Part shown: positions 58,893 to 64,000 of the stretch, piece by piece | Layout of the letters: each line of letters opens with the position of its first letter | Numbering within the stretch: the stretch's first letter is position 1 | From: CBDAPU01 sp965198875 | GTDB taxonomy: Bacteria > Pseudomonadota > Gammaproteobacteria > Eutrophobiales > Eutrophobiaceae | DNA length: 64,000 bases | Direction of reading: 5' to 3' | Assembly: GCA_965198875.1 (NCBI GenBank) | Contig: CBDAPU010000001.1 | Coordinates: 744,001 to 808,000 of the forward strand | Made by a program: the position numbers and the translations under genes | Notes under the pieces: model-generated | What the model was told of the DNA's origin: nothing | The model's database searches: none | The model's input: only the letters and a program-made list of their open reading frames with translations

Positions 58893-59177
58893 TTACCTGA
58901 TCTGAAATCCCTCATGGTTATGTGCTTGTATTTCCCGCCACTCCAGTGCCGTCACGCACGCCATGGCCGGGCCCTGTTTTAACCAGGCCTGAAACGTATC
59001 GAGAGAAGCTGAATCGCCGCTGATCTCACCGATCACATCACCTTCCGGCACATTTTTAACCCAACCCCTGAGCCCCAGCCGATCCGCCTGTTGTTTGGTG
59101 GATTGCCTAAAAAACACGCCCTGCACCAGGCCCTTGACCCTGAAAGAACAGGTTTTATTCGGCATAATGCGGATCAT
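58893..59177 (-). CDS. acyP: Acylphosphatase
   Basis: This 94-residue protein has the acylphosphatase fold. GLVQGVFFRQST contains the catalytic arginine and GWVKNVPEGDV the catalytic asparagine. It hydrolyses acyl phosphates such as carbamoyl phosphate; its physiological role is unclear. An alternative ATG four codons downstream starts MPNKTCSFRVKG, closer to most homologues. It converges on proS. Confidence 0.93.
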   Translation of the reverse strand: MIRIMPNKTCSFRVKGLVQGVFFRQSTKQQADRLGLRGWVKNVPEGDVIGEISGDSASLDTFQAWLKQGPAMACVTALEWREIQAHNHEGFQIR

Positions 59178-59274
59178 TATATGCCACCCACCGATGGGGC
59201 GCTATGCCGGGAAGACGTGATATTTAACGGGCGCCTCTAAAATAAGCAGGATCGATTTCAATGGCGATCAAAAA

Positions 59275-59620
59275 ATGGTGAGAGTGTATCATAACCTGCG
59301 GTGTTCGAGGTCAAGACAAACATTGGCGTTGATCCGCGGGCAGGGTGTTGAACCGGTGATCAGAGACTATTTAACGAGGCCACCGGAGAGAACCGGCTTG
59401 CATGAGATCCTCTCATTACTTAGGCTCAAACCCCGCGAACTAATGCGTAAAAAAAGAACACACCTGCAAAGCGGATAATTTAGCCAGCACAAACTTGTCC
59501 AGTGAACAACTTATCAAGACCATGATCGATAACCCCGCACTCATTGAAAGACCGATCGTGCTGGCGAACGGCAAAGCGGCCTTGGGGCGAGCGCCGGAAA
59601 ACGGACTGGGGATCCTCTGA
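59275..59620 (+). pseudogene. ArsC/Spx-family (YfgD-like) reductase, frameshifted
   Basis: The first frame reads MVRVYHNLRCSRSRQTLALI with the ArsC-family cysteine, then RDYLTRPPERTGLHEILSLL and ELMRKK. At a run of seven A bases (about 59448-59454) the frame breaks; dropping one A continues EHTCKADNLASTNLSSEQLI, then IDNPALIERPIVLANGKAAL to a stop at 59620. Together these make a complete YfgD-type protein of about 115 residues. It sits 3 bases before wrbA, a known pairing. Either the gene is inactivated, or the A-run was misread or is corrected by transcriptional slippage. Confidence 0.85.
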
Positions 59621-60220
<600 letters not shown>

Positions 60221-60708
60221 TGTCTGGGTTATACGTTATCCGGCATGAACATCTTGTCCGTCACCATGGGCAATGACAAACGGGTCTATTTGCATAGTGG
60301 GCGTGAACATGCCTCCACCATAGGTGATGACGAACAGAGTTGACTATACAGCCTGAACAGCCACCGCTTGCGTTTGTCTCCTGCGGTGATGGCTCCCTTC
60401 ATTATTGCTTATAATCCAAAGGGATCACTTTATGCAGTGGCCTGATGAAGTCTTCTTTTGCCTTAAATCGCCCTCTTAAACCATCCGCATCCTCTGCTTA
60501 CCGTATATCGAGGCGGATAAGCCTCTGCCTGATGCGTATGGTTTTTGTTATTTGAAGACGAGCGGGCATGGGGCGATAACAAATTGACTCTTTTGACTTT
60601 GAAAAAACAGCCCGCTGCACAAGGGGAGTATTGCCCTTGATATTTGCACCGTGGTCTTGATATAAATCATCATATCTGAATAACTGGAACAGTGAGGCGT
60701 CAATATTT
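60221..60708. other. 488-bp gap between wrbA and the DUF5655 gene
   Basis: No convincing gene was found. A 32-codon frame at 60245-60343 starts MNILSVTMGNDKRVYLH, faintly like the start of MOSC proteins. On the minus strand a stretch reads LRGRFKAKEDFIRPLHKVIP, antitoxin-like but without a start. GAGGC/GCCTC around 60510-60525 can form a small hairpin. The base composition becomes more AT-rich toward the next gene. Confidence 0.45.
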
Positions 60709-61647
60709 ATGCCGCTTTTTGAAATAAACAAAACGAAATTGGCTTCCATAGAGCAATCCAATTTTAATCTTGAAAAAGACCTTCAGAGCCTGATAGAGCA
60801 AAATATGGGAGTTGTTTTTAACAGTCGATTGGTGGCGTCTGAGTTTATTACCGGGGCTAGGCATGCGGGAAGAATTGATACACTGGCCATTTCAGAAGAC
60901 AGTAATCCAGTCATTATAGAATATAAGAAAGTAGAATCATCAGACTTGATCAATCAAAGCCTTTTCTATTTATCATGGATAAACGATCACAGAGGGGATT
61001 TTGAAATCGCCGCCAGGAATACTTTGGGCAATGATGTACATATAGACTGGTCGGATATTCGGGTGATATGTATTGCTCCAAACTATAAAAAGTATGATCT
61101 ACATGCTGTGCAGATGATGGGGGCGAATATAGAGCTTTGGACTTACAGGCTTTTTAAAAGCGATCATCTTTATCTGGAAGAAGTATTCAGGAAATCATTC
61201 ACTTCTCCAGGCTCTGTTAATGATTCTTCAGGCAAGAACCCGATCATGGTTACCGCCGGGAAGAAGGTGGCCTTAACCAGGGCTATGGGATCGTATAGTG
61301 TAGAGCAACATCTAAAAGGGCGGTCAGATAAAATAACCAAACTGTTTATCCGTATTCAGGATTTCATTCTTGGGTTAGATCCCGCCATAGAGGAGTGCCC
61401 AAGAAAATATATAATAAGTTACAAAATCTCCCAGAATATCGCTTGCGTGGAGATCAAGAAAAGCAAAATTCTTATGTTCTTAAAACTAACGATAAACGAC
61501 ATTGATGTGCTGCCTGACAATGTAAGAGACATGACGAGCATTGGTCATTTGGGTACGGGGGATATTGAAGTCAGTATAGATAATAGTGAGCAACTGGAGT
61601 CGGCAAAACCATTGATCACGAAGGCGTACCAAAAAATAGGCGGGTAG
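60709..61647 (+). CDS. PD-(D/E)XK nuclease-like protein with C-terminal DUF5655 domain
   Basis: The 312-residue protein has an N-terminal nuclease-like domain (about 15-170). RIDTLAISEDSNPVIIEYKK supplies the D...ExK pattern of PD-(D/E)XK enzymes of the DUF91/NucS group. The C-terminal domain (about 205-312), with EQHLKGRSDKITKLFIRIQD and YIISYKISQNIACVEIKKSK, fits DUF5655. The DNA is visibly more AT-rich than the core genes, which suggests horizontal transfer. Nuclease or DNA-binding activity is inferred, and proteins of this architecture occur in accessory and defence regions. No methylase or restriction partner is adjacent. Confidence 0.8.
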   Translation: MPLFEINKTKLASIEQSNFNLEKDLQSLIEQNMGVVFNSRLVASEFITGARHAGRIDTLAISEDSNPVIIEYKKVESSDLINQSLFYLSWINDHRGDFEIAARNTLGNDVHIDWSDIRVICIAPNYKKYDLHAVQMMGANIELWTYRLFKSDHLYLEEVFRKSFTSPGSVNDSSGKNPIMVTAGKKVALTRAMGSYSVEQHLKGRSDKITKLFIRIQDFILGLDPAIEECPRKYIISYKISQNIACVEIKKSKILMFLKLTINDIDVLPDNVRDMTSIGHLGTGDIEVSIDNSEQLESAKPLITKAYQKIGG

Positions 61648-61758
61648 ATGACAGATAAAGTCGCGCTAATTGAATATGTCTTGTAATGAAAGCGATTAAG
61701 GATGTGGTGTGATGTTGCGCTGGTGCAAATAACAAGTGGATTTAAGAGGTGCCCTAAA

Positions 61759-62010
61759 GTGAATTTTAACCTGACTCAACCTGCTTCACAGGTTATGGAA
61801 GAAAGGCAAATTCCTGTGCAATGGATGGGACCTACTGTGACATCGCCGGAATTACGATTGCCTGATCCGGACGGTGAGGAAATAGAAAGACGTTTTCTCA
61901 GAATTCCCGAGTCTGGCGGCAGAGTATTGCGGGCGGTCGTCAATAATAAGGCTGTACCGGAGTTGGTTGTAAGTGTATTCTTTGATCGAAGCATGAGAGG
62001 TAAATTATGA
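61759..62010 (+). CDS. DUF4258 family protein
   Basis: This 83-residue protein matches DUF4258, a BrnT/RelE-like small-protein family. It contains ASQVMEERQIPVQWM, PDPDGEEIERRFLRIPESGG and a C-terminal beta-rich ending VVSVFFDRSM. The GTG at 61759 is chosen over an ATG at 61702 because GAGG lies 9 bases before it and the family starts there. It overlaps the next gene by 4 bases (ATGA), the layout of toxin-antitoxin-like pairs. Its activity is not established. Confidence 0.82.
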   Translation: MNFNLTQPASQVMEERQIPVQWMGPTVTSPELRLPDPDGEEIERRFLRIPESGGRVLRAVVNNKAVPELVVSVFFDRSMRGKL

Positions 62011-62207
62011 AACTGCACGTAGACAAAGAAGCCGATGCGCTTTATCTGCGCCTGGATGATTCAAAAATCGTCGAATCGGATGAGGTGGCGCCCGACGTTG
62101 TTCTCGATTATAGCGAGCAGAATGAAGTGGTTGGCATCGAAATTCTGCACCTGTCCCGGCGCACCCCAGACCTGAAAACAAACACCCTGGAATTTGAAGC
62201 AGTTTAA
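62007..62207 (+). CDS. DUF2283 family protein
   Basis: This 66-residue protein is a DUF2283 member: MKLHVDKEADALYLRLDDSK, then EVAPDVVLDYSEQNEVVGIE and IEILHLSRR. DUF2283 genes often follow DUF4258 genes, and here the ATG overlaps its partner's stop. It could be the cognate antitoxin or a partner subunit, but no experimental function is known to me. A degraded second DUF2283 copy lies 80 bases further on. Confidence 0.88.
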   Translation: MKLHVDKEADALYLRLDDSKIVESDEVAPDVVLDYSEQNEVVGIEILHLSRRTPDLKTNTLEFEAV

Positions 62208-62286
62208 TCTGCCGTTAATTGAAAGATACTCTGACTTAAATCAGCATTTACTTAACTGACAAACCGAAAGCCGAAGAAGATTTATA

Positions 62287-62461
62287 GCCGATAAAGTAAA
62301 AGTCTGGTTCGATGTGTAAGCAAATTTTCTCGAAGTTCGCTTCTCTGACGTGGCCGGTTTAAGAAAAAATGACTGTGAATGATGCGTTGATGGAACGGGT
62401 GGGTTAAGACGGGCAGGTAATCGGTTCCGGGTCTTGGTCATTCAGTAAAGATAAACCTCTC
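62287..62461 (+). pseudogene. Degenerate second DUF2283 gene
   Basis: The plus strand reads DKVKVWFDV, a stop (62317-62319), then ANFLEVRFSDVAGLRKND. After a frame change it continues VNDALMERVG, a second stop, and DGQVIGSGSWSFSKDKPL. This is the order of DUF2283 proteins of the WFDxEANFLEV subtype, which differ from the intact gene just upstream. The text runs straight into the rlmB remnant at 62462. Confidence 0.68.
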
Positions 62462-62857
62462 ACTGCCGATGCGGCCGGCGTCAATGCCGTAATCATTCCA
62501 AAGGATCGCTCCGTTACCGTCAATGCCACCGTCAGCAAGGTTGCCAGTGGTGCAGCGGAGCACATGCCTGTGCTTACCGAAACCAACATTGCCAGGGCCT
62601 TGAGAAAACTACAGCAGGCCGGAGTCTGGGTTTTGGGCATGGAGCACCAGTGCGGGCAAAGCCTGTATGATCTGGATCTCACAATACCGCTCGCCCTAGT
62701 CATGGGCAATGAGGGGCGGGGACTGCGTCATAATACGCGCAAGCAATGCGACTACCTTGCGAAGCTGCCCATGCACGGTGTGGTGGACAGCCTGAACGTC
62801 TCAGTGGCCGCCGGCATCTGCCTGTATGAAATTCTAAGGCAACGTAAAACAGTCTAG
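62462..62857 (+). pseudogene. rlmB: C-terminal fragment of 23S rRNA 2'-O-methyltransferase RlmB
   Basis: The frame reads TADAAGVNAVIIPKDRSV, KVASGAAEHMPVLTETNIAR, then IPLALVMGNEGRGLRHNTRK and DSLNVSVAAGICLYEILRQR before a TAG at 62857. These are the SpoU/TrmH motifs 1-3 with the SAM-binding knot, so the C-terminal catalytic half of RlmB is intact to its stop. The N-terminal half, including the L30e-like domain, is missing and replaced by the DUF2283 remnant. There is an ATG at 62564 but no start before motif 1, so it is not expected to work. Confidence 0.85.
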
Positions 62858-63126
62858 CAGGCTCTGAATGATTGCGCCCCTGCACGTCCCTTAATGCACC
62901 GATCAAAAATCAGTCGGCCTGCAATTCTACAGCTTCAAAATAAAACAGCCCCTGCAAAAGCAGAGGCTTATGGCGCCTCGGAAGGCTATCCTGCGAAGTA
63001 TTCACTTCTTGTTATGATTTCCAAAAAGTATCTTGAGCAGGCTTTAGTCAGTTACACTAACAGGGCGATTATTGATCAAAAGGTGAGAGAGAACAAGCAT
63101 TAACTGACATATCAAGGGAGATTTTT
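62858..63126 (+). other. Leader region of cas9 (possible tracrRNA site)
   Basis: This 269-base interval precedes cas9. A hairpin GCCCCTGC-AAAA-GCAGAGGC (62948-62967, one mismatch) is present. Type II-C loci often encode tracrRNA near cas9, but without the CRISPR repeat the anti-repeat cannot be recognised, so no RNA is called. A 69-codon frame (62894-63103) has no ribosome site and no recognisable family. Confidence 0.35.
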
Positions 63127-64000
63127 ATGAATAGCAAGACAATTTTGGGTCTGGATCTCGGAACCAATTCCGTTGGCTGGACGCTGATAGAAGAGATGGA
63201 CGGCACGCCAAAGGGGATCAGGGACGGCGGCGTGCGCATATTTATCAAATCCGTTGAAGAGAAGACGCCGACGCCTAAAAATCAGGCCCGGCGCAAGGCC
63301 CGCCTGGCACGACGGCTTGTGCAGAGAAGAGCGCGCAGAAAGCGGCGCATACGCAACTTTTTGATGGCGAAAGATCTGCTGCCAAAGGAGTTGGCAAACA
63401 ATCCCGCCCCGGAGAACCTGCTCAATCGCCTGGGCAATCCCTATGCGCTCAGACGCAAGGCCCTGGATGAGGCGCTGAGCGCCCATGAGCTGGGGCGGGT
63501 GATCCTGCACATGGCGGCGCGGCGCGGTTTTCAGAGCAATCGTAAAACCCTGTGGGGCAATTTGATTGATGATCCGGATTTCCTCGAAATAAAGGCCGAA
63601 GCAGCCCTGGGATCAGAAGATAAGGAAGAGCAGGATCCCATGCTTTCTGAAGAGCAGGCAAAAGAGGAGAAAGGCATGAAGGCGGACATTGCCGAGCTTT
63701 GGCGGGAGATTGACAACAGCGGCGCACGCACACTGGGTGAATATCTGGCGGGCTTATCCTTGCAAGAGCGCAAACGCAGCAGGCGCACTGAGCGCAGGAT
63801 GTATCAGCGGGAGCTTGAACTGATCTGGCAAAAACAGTCGGCCTATCATGCTGTTGTCCGAGATGAGCGTTTCAAAAAAGAAATTGCACGCCTGCTATTC
63901 AAACAAAGGCCGTTAAAACTGGCGGCGGATCGCCTGGGTCGCTGCTCACTGGAAAGACAACGTCCCAGGGCCAGAAAGGCCTGGCCTGCCGTGCAGCGTT
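63127..64000 (+). CDS. cas9: Type II CRISPR-associated endonuclease Cas9 (3' end outside window)
   Basis: The first 291 residues of a Cas9 are visible. RuvC-I is ILGLDLGTNSVGW with the catalytic Asp10. An arginine-rich bridge helix at about 54-77 (ARRKARLARRLVQRRARRKR) and the conserved HMAARRGFQSNRK at 128-140 follow. The ATG is supported by AAGGGAG six bases upstream (63114-63120). No II-B features are seen, and II-C is the most likely subtype, but cas1, cas2 and the CRISPR array lie outside the window or are absent. Cas9 cuts DNA guided by crRNA-tracrRNA. The frame is open to the window end with no stop or shift. Confidence 0.95.
   Translation, partial: MNSKTILGLDLGTNSVGWTLIEEMDGTPKGIRDGGVRIFIKSVEEKTPTPKNQARRKARLARRLVQRRARRKRRIRNFLMAKDLLPKELANNPAPENLLNRLGNPYALRRKALDEALSAHELGRVILHMAARRGFQSNRKTLWGNLIDDPDFLEIKAEAALGSEDKEEQDPMLSEEQAKEEKGMKADIAELWREIDNSGARTLGEYLAGLSLQERKRSRRTERRMYQRELELIWQKQSAYHAVVRDERFKKEIARLLFKQRPLKLAADRLGRCSLERQRPRARKAWPAVQR

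Noticed and set aside
59440..59465. Programmed -1 frameshift at the A-run of the arsC-like gene
   Set aside because: Restoring the downstream frame needs a +1 change (skipping one A), and the A_AAA_AAG heptamer is not in the right phase for classical -1 slippage.
60245..60343. 32-codon frame with a start faintly like MOSC-domain proteins
   Set aside because: Too short and too weakly similar to support a gene or remnant.
62894..63103. 69-codon open frame immediately before cas9
   Set aside because: It has no ribosome site, no recognisable family and atypical content; the interval is more likely a leader or RNA-bearing region.

Overview
The window is a bacterial chromosome segment with the gene repertoire of a gammaproteobacterium. 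It has ubiJ-ubiB-ubiE, a dapF-DUF484-xerC-hslV-hslU block, rng-yhdP, secB-gpsA, gpmI-envC-ctpA and ilvI-ilvH-ilvC-pssA-leuA. Hopanoid genes (hpnH, hpnB, an hpnM-like gene) and an arsenosugar gene set (arsS plus two glycosyltransferase-type genes) point away from enterics, towards an environmental or host-associated lineage. The species cannot be named from the sequence alone.

Layout. 1-9.2 kb: acnA (cut by the window edge), mnmA, nudJ, yhdP and rng, all on the minus strand. 9.2-15.6 kb: a lipid block with an MlaA-type lipoprotein, an HpnM/MlaC-like protein, hpnB and hpnH (minus), and dxs divergently (plus). 15.6-21.1 kb: a broken phosphonate-pathway remnant, then two collinear serine/threonine kinase-cyclic-nucleotide-domain paralogues flanking pgi. 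21.1-25.2 kb: a TonB-dependent receptor and a DNA photolyase, then tRNA-Arg(CCU). 25.8-28.6 kb: the arsenosugar operon plus a low-molecular-weight phosphatase. 28.7-35.3 kb: gpsA, secB and a rhodanese (minus), then gpmI, envC and ctpA (plus). 35.5-43.5 kb: the minus-strand block from dapF through xerC and hslVU to ubiB. 43.6-50.7 kb: mscS, a TraB/GumN protein, nagZ, an L,D-transpeptidase, a broken rlmD, a PolB-like exonuclease, cysM, rimI and a family-4 uracil-DNA glycosylase. 50.7-57 kb: leucine, valine and isoleucine genes with pssA. 57.2-60.2 kb: proS, acyP, a frameshifted arsC-like gene and wrbA. 60.7-64 kb: an accessory segment with a PD-(D/E)XK/DUF5655 protein, a DUF4258-DUF2283 pair, two fused gene remnants, and the 5' end of a type II cas9 running off the window.

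Core metabolism and envelope maintenance dominate, but gene decay is frequent. Remnants of a nucleotidyltransferase-phosphonopyruvate decarboxylase, rlmD, rlmB, a DUF2283 gene and an arsC-like gene are recognisable in otherwise empty gaps, often with single-base changes in homopolymer runs. The points most worth following up are the cas9 locus and its flanking small genes, the twin kinases with an altered DFG motif, and the phosphonate-pathway chimera.
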